Counted from the stretch's first letter, positions 1 through 11,223 are shown. The stretch is 64,000 nucleotides of DNA from Anaeramoeba ignava (GCA_028826165.1 JAPDFW010000092.1:372001-436000); one strand, 5' to 3'. Numbers and translations are program-made. Notes: generated by a model not told the origin, from the letters alone.

Positions 1-885
1 TTATTTTGAAATTTTTCTATTTAATTTTGATTATTAAAAATTTATTATCAAAAATAATAAATTATTTATTTTTTTTTTATTTAAATAAAAATAAAAATAA
101 AAATGAAGAATCCAAATAATCAAAATCTCTTTTTTAAGTTGATTAAAAATTGTCATTATTTTAAATCCATTTTTAATTTAAAAAAAATTGAATTAAAGAA
201 TTATTTTGAAATTTTTCTATTTAAATTGTAAATTATTCAAATTTATTTTTATTAAAATTTTTATTAAAATTATATTTAAAAATATGTTTAAAAATCTTTT
301 AAATAATCAAATCTCTTTTTTTTAAGTTGATTAAAAATTGCTTATTTTAAATCTATTTTTGATTTAAAATTAATTTAAAGAATTATTTTGAAATTTTTCT
401 ATTTAAATTGGATTATTTAAATTTATTATTTAATTATTATTTAAATATATTTAAAAATATGTTTAAATAATCCAAATAATCAAATCTCTTTTTTTTAAGT
501 TGATTAAAAATTGCTTATTTTAAATCTATTTTTGATTTAAAATTGATTTAAGGAATTATTTTGAAATTTTTCTATTTAAATTGGATTATTTAAATTTATT
601 ATTTATTTATTATTTGAATATATTTAAAAATATGTTTAAATAATTGGAAATAATCAAATCTCTTTTTTTTAAGTTGATTAAAAATTGCTTATTTTAAATC
701 CATTTTTGATTTAAAATTAATTTAAGGAATTATTTTGAAATTTTTCTATTTAAATTGGATTATTATATTTATTATTAAATTATTATTTAAATCTATTTAA
801 AAATATGTTTAAATAATCCAAATAATCAAATCTCTTTTTTTTAAGTTGATTAAAAATTGCTTATTTTAAATCTATTTTAAATTAA
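1..885. repeat. Satellite S1, ~175-200 bp tandem repeat
   Basis: Tandem units share the anchor TTGAAATTTTTCTATTT, seen near 6, 206, 388, 561 and 735, so spacing is about 173-200 bp. Each unit also carries a block ending in AAGTTGATTAAAAATTG. The array starts before the window and ends just 3' of the minus-strand BTB-TLDc gene. No gene is visible inside it. Confidence 0.85.
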
Positions 886-1009
886 ATATTAAATGTGTTT
901 TTTATTTATTATTTTAAAGAAATTAATTTGATTAAAAGTAAATTAAAATTGAATTAAATTTTGAAAAAAAATTAAAAAAAAGTTTGATTTTCTTATTATT
1001 AATTAATTT

Positions 1010-2477
1010 TTAAATGAAATAAGATTCAAGTTCATCAACAACCCATTTATCATAAGAACCAGCTAAATAACTTTTAGCTTCATTTGATCTCTTAGTAATT
1101 CCATTAGGTAGATTATAACTATAACCAAAATTTGACCAACCTGTTTTTAAATCAGAATTTGAATAAAAATCACCATCACCAAACCATGGACCATAACTTA
1201 AATCAGAATAAATTGCATAACCATCATGTTTATATGTAAACTTTGCAGGTATTCTATCTCCTTTATCATTTCTTAATGAAAAAATAAATGCACTTGAATC
1301 ATTAATGTATCCTGTATTTCCATTAAATCCAACTTGAGTAAAACCTCCAAAAATAAAATTATCATTTGTTTTGATAATAACTAATGTTTTTCCTTTATTA
1401 TCAACTGCTTTATGCCAATTTTGACAATTAAATCCATCTCTTTTTGCTGAAAATCCTTTTTTCATTTTAGAAAAAAAATCATTATCATTTATCCATTCTT
1501 GTAATTTCTTAACATATTCAATATCTTTAATAATTTCTGAATCTGAAAAAATCTTTTGTAGTTCCATTTCTTGTTTCATTTATCTGATCAAAAATAGGTT
1601 TCATTTTCTTTTCTTCATTCTCTTTTTCAATTTTTATTTTTATTTTCTTTTCTTCCATTTATTTTCATTTTCTTTATTTTTATCTTCAATTTCAATTTTC
1701 ATTTGTTGATTTTCCTTCTCTTTGTTTTCAATTTCTTTTTGATTCTCTTGAATAACTTTGTTTTGAATATCAACTAAAAAAGATTTGGAAAGAAAAATAT
1801 CAAATTGTTTTAATTTATCAAAATCTTGTTTTGAAATTGAATCTTTATCAAATAATGAAGAAAAAGAATGAAATAATCTTTTCTTTTCATTCATTTTGTG
1901 TTTTTCTTTCTTTCCTTTTAATCTTTCATTTCTTTTCTCAATCCAATTATTTAAAAATTGAAAAAAATCAAATTGAAAAATTTCTTTTTTTTCTTGTTTA
2001 AATTGAATAAATTTGATAATTTCTTCTTTAGTTAAATTGAATAAATTCTCATTATTCTGAATTTGGGAAAAATTTTGATTTATTAATTCAAAACATTTTA
2101 TTTCAATTTCATTTGAATTTAAATTTCGATTTTGGAATAAAAATTGGAAAAAATTTGAATAATTAATTGAATTTAAAATTTTTTTTTGAATAATTTCTTT
2201 CAATAAATTTAATTTAAAATAAATTGAAATTTCCAATAATTGAATAAGATTTTCTTGATTCTCAAAAGAAATATTTCCATAATAAATATAACTCAAAATT
2301 GATTCCATTTCTTTTTTATTAAATTGATTTAAAGAAATAGAAAGAGATTCTTGCCTTAATGACTCATTAAAAAAAGGAGATCTTAAAGATAAAATTGATT
2401 TATGAACTTTAATTTCAAAAGGATTTGATTTATTCTCAACAAAAATTGAAAAATCTTTAAATGAATTTCCATTTAAA
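1010..2477 (-). pseudogene. BTB-BACK-coiled coil-TLDc gene A, main body, broken
   Basis: Minus strand. A BTB domain (FKDFSIFVENKSNPFEIKVH and onward) lies at about 2475-2200, then a BACK-like helical region, a Lys/Glu-rich coiled coil to about 1640, and a TLDc domain at 1579-1010 ending AGSYDKWVVDELESYFI. The frame is lost at least twice between the coiled coil and TLDc (about 1640 and 1575): the segment holding KPIFDQ is in one frame and KQEMELQKIF in another. The paralogue at 54540-56346 has the same domain order. TLDc domains occur in OXR1-type proteins and BTB domains in cullin-3 adaptors; that role is family knowledge only. The N-terminal 41 codons lie at 4811-4934, beyond a transposon. 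Pseudogene, unless the frame breaks are consensus errors. Confidence 0.85.
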
Positions 2478-2531
2478 GGCTTGGTTTTGATTCTTGCCAA
2501 GTGGCATATTGAGCTTATTGGCTTATCGAGC
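2478..2531 (+). repeat. MULE left terminal inverted repeat
   Basis: 54 bp, identical to the reverse complement of 4757-4810. Homology stops at 2532. The target duplication CATTTAAA lies immediately outside at 2470-2477. Confidence 0.95.
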
Positions 2532-2719
2532 TAATAAAACAAAATAAACATATTTTTAAATTGAAATCAAATTGAAAAACTTTATTTTTCTTAATAAAAA
2601 CCAAAAAACAAAAAGATCTCTCCCCAATCACGGATCTTGCGAAAAAAAAAATATTTAAGAAAAAGAAAAAAATTTTTATTTTTCATTCTCATTTTTGACT
2701 TTTTCAATTTTTCTTTTTG

Positions 2720-4504
2720 ATGAATTCGAAACTTATTTTCAATTCAAGAATTTTTCGATTAAAAAGTTTTGTTGAAGAGACAGGGAAGAAGTATTATCGG
2801 TGTATGACTCCTAATTGTGGTGCAACATTGATCAGATTCAACAATCAATACCGTTTAAATCGTCCTCATTCAGAAGAATGTGAAAAGCAAATTCAAGGAA
2901 ATGAATCATTATCCAAAAGATTCTGGGAATTTATTAATCAAATGGCATCTGAATTAGGAAAGACTTCTATGGAGATCTACCAATTAGCTGTTGAAAGAAT
3001 CAATTCTGAAATTGGGGAAGATGATCATTTTGAAATACCACCTGCTCATCATGTCAAGAATTTCAACAATTAGAAAAGCAAGATTTCCTTTTGAATTAAT
3101 AAGAATCCTTTCTGAATCTCCTTATTCACAAACAAAAAATGAAAAAAAATTTTGGAGATTCTCCTCTGAAGTATTGATTCAAGACAAAAAAGAAATGGCT
3201 GTTTGTTGGTTTTCAGATAGTGTAGCTAGTTCTTTGTTTCAGGCCAATCAGATATTTATTGATGGCACTTTTTTAAGTGCAGCCAAACCCTTTACTCAAT
3301 TAATTACAATTATGTGTTTTGATCATTCAAGTAGAATTTACGTTCCAGCAGTTTATGCAATTTCAACTTCTTCTAAGCAGGACATGTATACATTTATCTT
3401 TGAAAACATCTTTAGATACTTCCTCAATTCCAAATGGAAATTTAAATATGTCACTTGTGACTTTGAAGTTTCTCCAGAACACAGTTGATAGGTTGTTTTT
3501 TTCACTGGAAAAATGCAATAAGGAAAAAGGTGAATAAATTGTGTTCAGAATTAGATGAAAATCAAAAAAAGGAATTAGTTGAATCACTAGAGGAATTAAC
3601 TTATATTCCATTAAATATGATTGAAGAGAAATTGAAGAAAATAAAAGTTCATTTTAAAGGTTGTGAAGAATTTTTTAAATATTTTCAAAAAATATGGATG
3701 AGAAAATATTCACCTCAAATATGGAATATCTCAAGTTTTCCAGATTTAAGCCAAAGAACAAATGGGCCATTAGAAGGATATCATAAAAGATTAAACAGAA
3801 GAATTGGACATGAAAAACCCAAATTGATACAAATGGTTGAATTATTAAAATCTGAAGAAGAATTGATAAGAAAAAAAATTCAATTTCAAAGAGAGAACTG
3901 GACATCAAGAGAGATTCCAACAGATAATGAAGAAACAACAAAATGGTGGGAGAAAGTTCAGAAATATAGGAAGGGATGAAGAAAAAAAGGATGAATTAAG
4001 ATTAAGTTCTCAAGTAAGAAAAAACAAGGAAGGAAAAACAGTCAAGATAAGAAGAAGAGACAATCTTCTCAAATTTTAGAAGAACAAGAGGAAAATCAAA
4101 TAATACAAGAAGAAATAGAGAATTATGTCAGTGAATATGAAGAGGAGATTGATCCAAATCAAAATAATGAAAATATTCCATTTATTGAAAATCCAATTCT
4201 ACATAACTCTGAACACTTTATGGATGAAGAAGATAATGATTTGACTAAAATTATTCAGATGGATGAAGGAGGACCAGAAATAAAGAAGCCAAAACCCAAA
4301 AGAAAGCTATATAGACATTCTTCTTTTTCTGATTGGAGTTCTGAAGAAGATTTTGATTTATCAGAAGAAAGAGTTTCTGAACATGAAAATGGATTCGAAA
4401 AAAAAAGACATAAAAACTCTGAAAAAAAATATTGTTGTTCTCAATGTGGAAAACCTGGACACAATAAAGTAACATGTCCTAAGAATGGAGATAAATGGTT
4501 TTAA
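2720..4504 (+). pseudogene. MULE transposase (FLYWCH zinc finger, DDE core, zinc knuckle), frameshifted
   Basis: The ATG at 2720 starts a FLYWCH-type finger (YYRCMTPNCGATL, later H-S-E-E-C). The MULE core follows in another frame: catalytic Asp candidates in IDGTF (3261) and CDFE (3459). The next frame has GCFFHWKNAIRKK (from 3491) and RTNGPLEGYHKRLN with the likely catalytic Glu at 3773. After 3979 another frame encodes an acidic linker (from about 4050) and a CCHC knuckle, CSQCGKPGHNKVTC, ending at 4504. At least three frame changes (near 3060, 3480 and 3980) and a short gap between CDFE and GCFFHW mean it probably makes no functional enzyme. The perfect inverted repeats suggest insertion was recent relative to this decay, or that it was mobilised in trans. 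Confidence 0.9.
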
Positions 4505-4756
4505 AGGGATTTCTTCTTTAAATGAATTTTGGCTTTCTGAGCCAAAAAAAATTTTTTTTTTCTGATTTTTTTCAACTTTTTTTTGCCAAATGCGAATTTT
4601 GACAAAAGGAAATCGTAAATAAAAAAGTTCTTAATTGGCAAATTAGGGATTTTAATTTTTATTGATCAGATTCTAAATCTTATTGCCAAAATTGGCAAAA
4701 ATAGGGGGTATTTTTTTTGATCTAATTGAGTTTCAATTATTTTTTTTTTGCTTTTG

Positions 4757-4810
4757 GCTCGATAAGCCAATAAGCTCAATATGCCACTTGGCAAGAATCA
4801 AAACCAAGCC
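4757..4810 (-). repeat. MULE right terminal inverted repeat
   Basis: 54 bp, a perfect inverted match of 2478-2531. It is followed directly by the duplicated target CATTTAAA at 4811-4818. Confidence 0.95.
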
Positions 4811-4934
4811 CATTTAAAAGGTTTGAATAATTTTTAATCAAATTTTTTGTTACTTTTTTTTCTAAATTTTTCATTTCATTTTCATTTTCATTTTGATTTG
4901 CATTTTCAATTTGGTTATTATTATTATTATCCAT
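4811..4934 (-). pseudogene. N-terminal fragment of BTB-TLDc gene A, cut off by the MULE
   Basis: The minus-strand ATG at 4934 opens MDNNNNNQIENANQNENENE, followed by MKNLEKKVTKNLIKNYSNLLN. This matches the N-terminus of the paralogue starting at 54540 (MDKNNNNKEIEN..., MKNLEKKVTKNLIKDYSNLLN). The frame then runs into the transposon end. The true continuation is at 2477 downwards. Confidence 0.92.
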
Positions 4935-5027
4935 TTTGTGTTTTTTGTGTTTATTTGATTTTGTTTTTTGTTTTTGTTTATTAAAAAAAAAGGAAAAAAA
5001 ATGAAAAAAAAATTTAAAAAAAAAATG

Positions 5028-5053
5028 AATAAAAAAAGTGGATTTTGAAAATA
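5028..5053 (-). promoter_or_regulatory. Conserved upstream block of BTB-TLDc gene A
   Basis: On the minus strand the block reads TTTTCAAAATCCACTTTTTT, about 95-120 bp upstream of the ATG at 4934. The same block lies at 54461-54486, about 55-80 bp upstream of the paralogue. Both are followed by T-rich tracts and CAAAAACAAAAA-type leaders. This may be a shared promoter or simply recent common ancestry. Confidence 0.45.
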
Positions 5054-5334
5054 AATAAAAATATAAAAAATAAGAATAAATTTAAATTAATAATTAATTT
5101 AATTTTCTTTTTAATTTATTATTTTAAATTAATTTATTAATAAATTATTATTATTTTTTATTAATTTTTATTATTAAAAAAAAAAGGAAAATTATTTTAA
5201 TTTAATTTTTTAATTTAATTTTTTTTTTGGAATTTAAAAATTATTAATAAATTTAAATTTAAAAACAAATTTCTAAATTAATATTAATTCAATTTAATTC
5301 AAAAAAAAAGATAAAATTTTAATTTCAAAAATCA

Positions 5335-6330
5335 ATTTTCAAAATATTTTTAAATAATAAAATATTTAAATCTAAAACAATAAATTATTATTTTAATAAT
5401 AAAATTAAATATTAGATTATATTTTTAAATTAATTTATAAATTAAATATTAAATTAAATCTATTCTTATTTTTATATTTTTATGTTAAATATTTAAATTA
5501 TAAAATATTTAAATCTAAAACATTAAATTATTATTTTAATAATAAAATTAAATATTAAATTATATTTTTAAATTAATTTATAAATTAAATATTAAATTAA
5601 ATCTATTCTCATTTTTATATTTATATGTTGAATAATTTAAATAATAAAATATTTAAATCTAAAACAATAAATTATTATTTTAATAATAAAATTAAATATT
5701 AAATTATATTTTTAAATTAATTTATAAATTAAATATTAAATTAAATATATTTTCATTTTTATATTTTTATGTTAAATATCTAAATAATAAAATAATTAAA
5801 TCTAAAACAATAAATTATTATTTTAATAATAAAATTAAGTATTAAATTATATTTTTAAATTAATTTATAAATTAAATATTAAATTAAAACTATTTTCATT
5901 TTTATATTTATATGTTAAATATTTTTAAATAATAAAATATTTAAATCTAAAACATTAAATTATTATTTTAATAATAAAATTAAATATTAAATTATATTTT
6001 TAAATTAATTTATAAATTAAATATTAAATTAAATCTATTCTTATTTTTTATATTTTATGTTAAATATTTAAATAATGAAATAATTTAAATCTAAAACATT
6101 AAATTATTATTTTAATAATAAAATTAAATATTAAATTATATTTTTAAATTCATTTATAATTTAAATATTAAATTAAATCTATTCTTATTTTTTATATTTA
6201 TATGTTAAATATTTAGATAATAAAATATTTAAATCTAAAACAATAAATTATTATTTTAATAATAAAATTAAATATTAAATTATATTTTTAAATTAATTTA
6301 TAAATTAAATATTAAATTAAATCTGTTCTT
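5335..6330 (+). repeat. Satellite S2, ~144 bp tandem repeat, array 1
   Basis: About seven units; the anchor TCTAAAACA recurs at 5371, 5514, 5658, 5801, 5946, 6090 and 6234, i.e. every 143-145 bp. Units contain the inverted-repeat-like core AATTATTATTTTAATAATAA. The family recurs at 49325-50575 and 53940-54445 (opposite orientation) and 56610-58010 (same orientation). 4935-5334 is AT-rich with nothing else visible. Confidence 0.93.
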
Positions 6331-6337
6331 ATTTTCT

Positions 6338-8113
6338 TTATTGATTTTGATTATTAAATTTGTTAATTAATAAATCAAATAAATTTGGATTTGTTTCATT
6401 TAATTGAAAATAATCAATTCCAATTTCAATTTCTTTAATAATTTCTTTTGTAATTTGAATTTCATCTTTGATTTGATTTGAATAAATCCAATATTCAAAT
6501 ATTTGAAATGATTTATTACTTAATTCACTATAATCTGTAACTTTATTAGATTTATCTTCAGTTACAGATAAAAACATTCCTCTATATAATTCACTTCTCA
6601 TTATTAATATTAATTTAGGAAATTTGTATTGTTTTTCTTTTCTTTCAATTATAAAATCTTTTTCATTTTCATTTTCATTTAAATAAATTCTTTTCATTGT
6701 TTCTTCAATTTTTTCATTTGAATTTATAATTTCTTTAATTTCAGAATATAATTTTGAATTTATTATTCTGTTTGAATAAATCATTTCAAATATTTGATTT
6801 GATTCTTTAATTGATTTTTTTGAAATAATTTCTTGAAGTTTTTCAATTTGATTTTGATTTTTTAATCTATATTTCAATATTAATTTATGAGCTTTGATTA
6901 TTTCTCCATTTTCGGTTTTAAATGAAATATCACAAAATTCTTTTCTTCCAAATAATTTTATCAAATCTTCTTCAAGATTGGAAAAAGAAGAATAATAATA
7001 AAGAAATGAATTGAAATATCCACAAGAAATATGATAATTAGAAATATTTTCATTAAATCTTAATTCAGGAAGTTCAATTTGAATTGGAATTAATTCATCT
7101 TTTTGTTTATTTCCAGTTCCTAATTGGCCATAATTGTCATATCCAAATACTATTAATTTTGAATTAGAAGTTAAAATCAAAGTATGTCTGTATCCAACAG
7201 AAAAATCAAGAATATAATCATTTTCAAATAAAAATGATTTAATTTCAGTAAATTCATAAGTATCTTCATTTTTACCAAGTCCATTAAATCGCCAATGACC
7301 ACATGAATAAAGTTTTCTTTTTGGATTTTGATCTTCATCTTCATCTTCAATCAACATTATTGAATGAAAAAGTCCACATTTAATATCAATTATTTTACCT
7401 TTTGGAATATTTTGGATTTTGTTTAATTTATAGATTCTTGTTTCTTGTTTTCTTGATTCTCCTAATCCAAGTTGACTAAAGGCATTATCACCACATCCAA
7501 ATAATTCTTGATTTGAATTTAAAAGAAAAACATGTTTTGAACCATTTCCTGAAAATATTCTAGAAACATTTTTCATCATTAAAATTGGTATTTCTGTTCT
7601 TGAAAGTTCTTGAAAATCAAAACCAAATTGACCAACATAATTATCACCAATTCCATAAGCATTTTGATTTGAAGTTAATAAGTAAATTGAATTTCTTCCA
7701 GAAACAATATCTTCAATTATTCTATCATTTGTATCTTCAATTAATGATGAAATATTGATAAATTCTTTTGGATTATTTTGATTAATATCTTTTCCTTTGG
7801 CAAATGTATTTCCTTCTATTGTTAAAATAGCTTCATTTTCATAACCAATAGATACTTTTTGAATATTTTCTTCAATTTGGATTTTTTCAATTTTTTGATT
7901 TGAATCATTTTCATTTAAATATTCTATTGCTTTTCCATTTTCAAAAAGGAAAATTGTTGTAAAATAGTTTGATGAAATTTGTTTAATTTGATTTTCATTT
8001 TCATTTTCATTTTCATTTTCAAATTTAAATTGAATTGGTTTTGTTATTTTTTTTGGTTTATTTTTAATAAGTTTTGGTTCTTTGTTTTTACCAAAAAATA
8101 TAATTTCATTCAT
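6338..8113 (-). CDS. RCC1-like repeat protein with two C-terminal BTB domains (copy 1)
   Basis: 591 aa, intronless. Residues ~1-385 form an RCC1-type beta-propeller with recognisable blades (YGIGDNYVGQFGFD, LFGCGDNAFSQLGLGES, LYSCGHWRFNGLGK, LIVFGYDNYGQLGTGNK). A BTB domain starts near 390 (FCDISFKTENGEIIKAHKLI) and a second, degenerate BTB lies at ~490-575 (RSELYRGMFLSV). A low-complexity (NE)n tract lies at 34-41. RCC1-BTB proteins usually act as adaptors or scaffolds rather than Ran exchange factors; no exchange activity can be read from this sequence. It forms a tandem pair with 8207-9988, 93 bp upstream on the same strand, and the central part of the two proteins is nearly identical. The double BTB also appears in the ankyrin protein at 46389-49283. 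Confidence 0.9.
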   Translation of the reverse strand: MNEIIFFGKNKEPKLIKNKPKKITKPIQFKFENENENENENQIKQISSNYFTTIFLFENGKAIEYLNENDSNQKIEKIQIEENIQKVSIGYENEAILTIEGNTFAKGKDINQNNPKEFINISSLIEDTNDRIIEDIVSGRNSIYLLTSNQNAYGIGDNYVGQFGFDFQELSRTEIPILMMKNVSRIFSGNGSKHVFLLNSNQELFGCGDNAFSQLGLGESRKQETRIYKLNKIQNIPKGKIIDIKCGLFHSIMLIEDEDEDQNPKRKLYSCGHWRFNGLGKNEDTYEFTEIKSFLFENDYILDFSVGYRHTLILTSNSKLIVFGYDNYGQLGTGNKQKDELIPIQIELPELRFNENISNYHISCGYFNSFLYYYSSFSNLEEDLIKLFGRKEFCDISFKTENGEIIKAHKLILKYRLKNQNQIEKLQEIISKKSIKESNQIFEMIYSNRIINSKLYSEIKEIINSNEKIEETMKRIYLNENENEKDFIIERKEKQYKFPKLILIMRSELYRGMFLSVTEDKSNKVTDYSELSNKSFQIFEYWIYSNQIKDEIQITKEIIKEIEIGIDYFQLNETNPNLFDLLINKFNNQNQ

Positions 8114-8206
8114 TTTTGAAAAGAAAAAAAATGAAAAAAATGATTTTAATTTTAATTTTAATTTTTATTTTAATTTTAATTTTAATTTTAATTTTGATTT
8201 TTAATA
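8114..8206. repeat. Short TTTTAA-type spacer between tandem genes
   Basis: A T-rich leader with ATGAAAAAAATG is followed by a short (AATTTT)n array. A similar spacer (9989-10094) lies upstream of the second copy, consistent with duplication of gene plus spacer. Confidence 0.7.
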
Positions 8207-9988
8207 TTAATTTTGATTATTAAATTTGTTAATTAATAAATCAAATAAATTTGGATTTGTTTGATTTAATTGAAAATAATCAATTCCAATTTGAATTTCA
8301 TCAATTATTTCTTGTGTAATTTGAATTCCTTCTTTGATTTGATTTGAATAAATCCAATATTCAAATATTTGAAATGATTTATTACTTAATTCACTATAAT
8401 CTGTAACTTTATTAGAAGTATCTTCTTTTACAGATAAAAACATTCCTCGATATAATTCACTTCTCATTATTAATATTAATTTAGGAAATTTATATTGTTT
8501 TTCTTTTCTTTCAATAATAAAATCATTTTCATTTTCATTTTCATTTAAATAAATTCTTTTCATTGTTTCTTCAATTTTTTCATTTGAATTTATAATTTCT
8601 TTAATTTCAGAATATAATTTTGAATTTATTATTCTGTTTGAATAAATCATTTCAAATATTTGATTTGATTCTTTAATTGATTTTTTTGAAATAATTTCTT
8701 GAAGTTTTTCAATTTGATTTTGATCTTGATTTAATCTATATTTCAGTATTAATTTATGAGCTTCAATTATTTCTCCATTTTCGGTTTTAAATGAAATATT
8801 GCAAAATTCTTTTCTTCCAAATAGTTTTATCAAATCTTCTTCAAGATTGGAAAAAGAAGAAGGAGAATAATAAAGAAATGAATTGAAATATCCACAAGAA
8901 ATATGATAATTAGAAATATTTTCATTAAATCTTAATTCAGGAAGTTCAATTTGAATTGGAATTAATTCATCTTTTTGTTTATTTCCAGTTCCTAATTGGC
9001 CATAATTGTCATATCCAAATACTATTAATTTTGAATTAGAAGTTAAAATCAAAGTATGATTAATTCCAACAGAAAAATCAAGAATATAATCATTTTCAAA
9101 TAAAAATGATTTGATTTCAGTAAATTCATAAGTATCTTCATTTTTACCAAGTCCATTAAATCGCCAATGACCACATGAATAAAGTTTTCTTTTTGGATTT
9201 TGATCTTCATCTTCATCTTCAATCAACATTATTGAATGAAAAAGTCCACATTTAATATCAATTATTTTACCTTTTGGAATATTTTGGATTTGGTTTAATT
9301 TATAGATTCTTGTTTCTTGTTTTTTTGATTCTCCTAATCCAAGTTGACCAGATTCATTATATCCACATCCAAATAATTCTTGATTTGAATTTAAAAGAAA
9401 AACATGTTTTGAACCATTTCCTGAAAATATTCTAGAAACATTTTTCATCATTAAAATTGGTATTTCTGTTCTTGAAAGTTCTTGAAAATCAAAACCAAAT
9501 TGACCAACATAATTATCACCAATTCCATAAACATTTTGATTTGAAGTTAATAAGTAAATTGAATCAGAGGAAGGGGAAATATCTTCAATTATTCTATCAT
9601 TTGTATCTTCAATTAATGATGAAATATTGAGAAATTCTTTTGGATTTTTTTGATTAATATCATATCCTTTGGCAAATACATTTCCTTCTATTGTTAAAAT
9701 AGCTTCATTTTGTTCACCAACAATTACTTTTTGAATATTTTCAATTTGGATTTTTTGAGGATTTTGATTTGAATCATTTTGTCTTAAATATTCTATTGCT
9801 TTTCCATTTTTAAAAAGGAAAGTTATTCCTAAATAATCTGATGCAATTTGTTTAATTTGTTTTTCATTTTCATTTTCATTTTCATTTTCATTTTCAAATT
9901 TAAATTTAATTGGTTTTTTTATTTCATCTGGTTCATTTTTGATAAGTTTTGGAGATTTATTCCAACCAAAAAATATAATTTCATTCAT
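8207..9988 (-). CDS. RCC1-like repeat protein with two C-terminal BTB domains (copy 2)
   Basis: 593 aa, intronless tandem paralogue of 6338-8113. It has the same RCC1 blades (LFGCGYNESGQLGLGES, LYSCGHWRFNGLGK, LIVFGYDNYGQLGTGNK), the first BTB near residue 390 (FCNISFKTENGEIIEAHKLI) and the terminal BTB-like module RSELYRGMFLSVKEDTSNKV. The first ~125 residues differ from copy 1 far more than residues ~130-400, which are nearly identical. This suggests gene conversion or selection on the propeller core. The (NE)n tract is one repeat longer than in copy 1. The function is presumably adaptor or scaffold; no catalytic site is seen. Confidence 0.9.
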   Translation of the reverse strand: MNEIIFFGWNKSPKLIKNEPDEIKKPIKFKFENENENENENEKQIKQIASDYLGITFLFKNGKAIEYLRQNDSNQNPQKIQIENIQKVIVGEQNEAILTIEGNVFAKGYDINQKNPKEFLNISSLIEDTNDRIIEDISPSSDSIYLLTSNQNVYGIGDNYVGQFGFDFQELSRTEIPILMMKNVSRIFSGNGSKHVFLLNSNQELFGCGYNESGQLGLGESKKQETRIYKLNQIQNIPKGKIIDIKCGLFHSIMLIEDEDEDQNPKRKLYSCGHWRFNGLGKNEDTYEFTEIKSFLFENDYILDFSVGINHTLILTSNSKLIVFGYDNYGQLGTGNKQKDELIPIQIELPELRFNENISNYHISCGYFNSFLYYSPSSFSNLEEDLIKLFGRKEFCNISFKTENGEIIEAHKLILKYRLNQDQNQIEKLQEIISKKSIKESNQIFEMIYSNRIINSKLYSEIKEIINSNEKIEETMKRIYLNENENENDFIIERKEKQYKFPKLILIMRSELYRGMFLSVKEDTSNKVTDYSELSNKSFQIFEYWIYSNQIKEGIQITQEIIDEIQIGIDYFQLNQTNPNLFDLLINKFNNQN

Positions 9989-10094
9989 TTTTAAAAAGAA
10001 AAAAATGAAAAAAATGATTTTGGAATTTTAAATTTTATTTTAATTTTAATTTTGATTTTAATTTTAATTTTAATTTTAATTTTTGATTTTTGAT

Positions 10095-11223
10095 TCAAAT
10101 ATAATTGAGAAGATAATAATTATAAGATCGAGCACAAGTAAGAAAATGTTCAAACATTGCAACAACAACAAAAAGATGCCAAAACTGATGAGAAGTTGCC
10201 CAAAAAACAAAACGGTTTGGAGAAGAAAATCTTTCAGGAATTTTCGAAGCATAAAAAATAACACCAATCAAATATAAAACAAACATAATCATAACACGAA
10301 CAATTAAATCAATATAAACAGGTTTAGGAAGTAAGAAAATTGAATGAAACAATGGCGCAAGACCAGATGCTCCCATGAACACAAAAATCCAAGTCCGAAT
10401 CATTCTTCTCTTTTCAAGAAAATCAAATCCAGCGATTGATAATAACATCAAAATTCCAAGTGAAGAAATTGTGGATAAATAAAAAAATCTCACTATTTTA
10501 TAAGGATAATAATAGAAATAAATTGGTGGATAAAATGAGGACACCATCATAAATACAATCCCTGATAAATCAAATTTCAATAAAACACTTGTGACTAGTC
10601 TTGAATGTGCTTCGAAAACATGGAATAAAGTTGAAGAAACTAAACAAATTAAACATCCAAAAACAAAAAAAGCAAAAATTATTTTTGCCGTTTGAGATGA
10701 TTTTTGAATTTTTTCATCTGAATAAACACGAATTGCCCACCAAATAATAAAGAAAATAGGAACAAAAGTAGACCAAATATTAACTGTCTAAAAAATTTTA
10801 ATCAATTAAAAAAATTTTAGATTAAATTTAATCAAAAAAAAGCAAATAAAATTTTAAATTAAATTTAATCAAAAAAAAAGCAAATAAAATTTTAAATTAA
10901 ATTTAATCAAAAAAAAAAGCAAAAAATTTTAAATTAAATTTAATCAATTAAAAAAATTTTAAATTAAATTTAATCAATTTTCGAATTTGTTTTTTTCATT
11001 TTGTTTTTACTTCATTATGTATCGTGAAAATGCTTTGTATACTCATTTTAAATGTATAATTGTTTCTATATCCTTTTTCTAAAAATTTATTTCCTCTTCT
11101 TTGTTCTGCTATTTCTGTTATTGAATATAATCGAAGTTTATCTTCATTTTTTTCTTTTTCTTTTTCTTTTTCTTTTTGTTTTTGTGTTTTTTTATTTTTG
11201 GATCTTTCTTTAACTGAATTCAT
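10095..11223 (-). CDS. PAQR / adiponectin-receptor (haemolysin III family) membrane protein
   Basis: Two exons, 11223-11011 and 10787-10095 (intron 10788-11010, GTAAAA..TTTTAG, phase 0), give about 300 aa. The join reads FTIHNE|TVNIWSTF, the family's conserved HNE-x-x-NIW motif. Downstream are STLFHVFEAHS, FDLSGI, PLFHS, GVIFYASKIPER and the C-terminal SHQFWHLFVVVAMFEH. Together these carry the conserved Ser/His/Asp set that binds zinc in PAQRs. Seven membrane segments are expected. The N-terminus has a (KE)n stretch from a CTTTTT-type repeat. Family members are receptors or ceramidase-like hydrolases; the substrate cannot be told. The intron holds near-identical ~50-bp A/T units. Confidence 0.93.

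Larger units (their letters stand above)
2478..4810. mobile_element. Mutator-like (MULE) DNA transposon, 2,333 bp
   Basis: The element is bounded by perfect 54-bp terminal inverted repeats (2478-2531 and 4757-4810, starting GGCTTGGTTTTGATTC). These are flanked by the direct repeat CATTTAAA at 2470-2477 and 4811-4818; a 9-bp reading (CCATTTAAA) is possible if one base is shared with the end. An 8-9 bp duplication plus a FLYWCH/MULE transposase identifies the Mutator superfamily. Removing the element and one duplicate joins codons L-L-N-G-N-S-F-K-D-F, matching L-L-N-T-N-S-F-K-D-F in the paralogue at 54540, so the insertion hit a coding exon. Confidence 0.95.

Noticed and set aside
1-885. Direct repeats as a possible CRISPR array
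   Set aside because: Units are ~175-200 bp, continuous and AT-rich, with no constant repeat plus unique spacers, and the genome is eukaryotic.
3363-3941. Minus-strand frames within the transposase
   Set aside because: Antisense shadows; the plus strand carries the FLYWCH, DDE and zinc-knuckle signatures.
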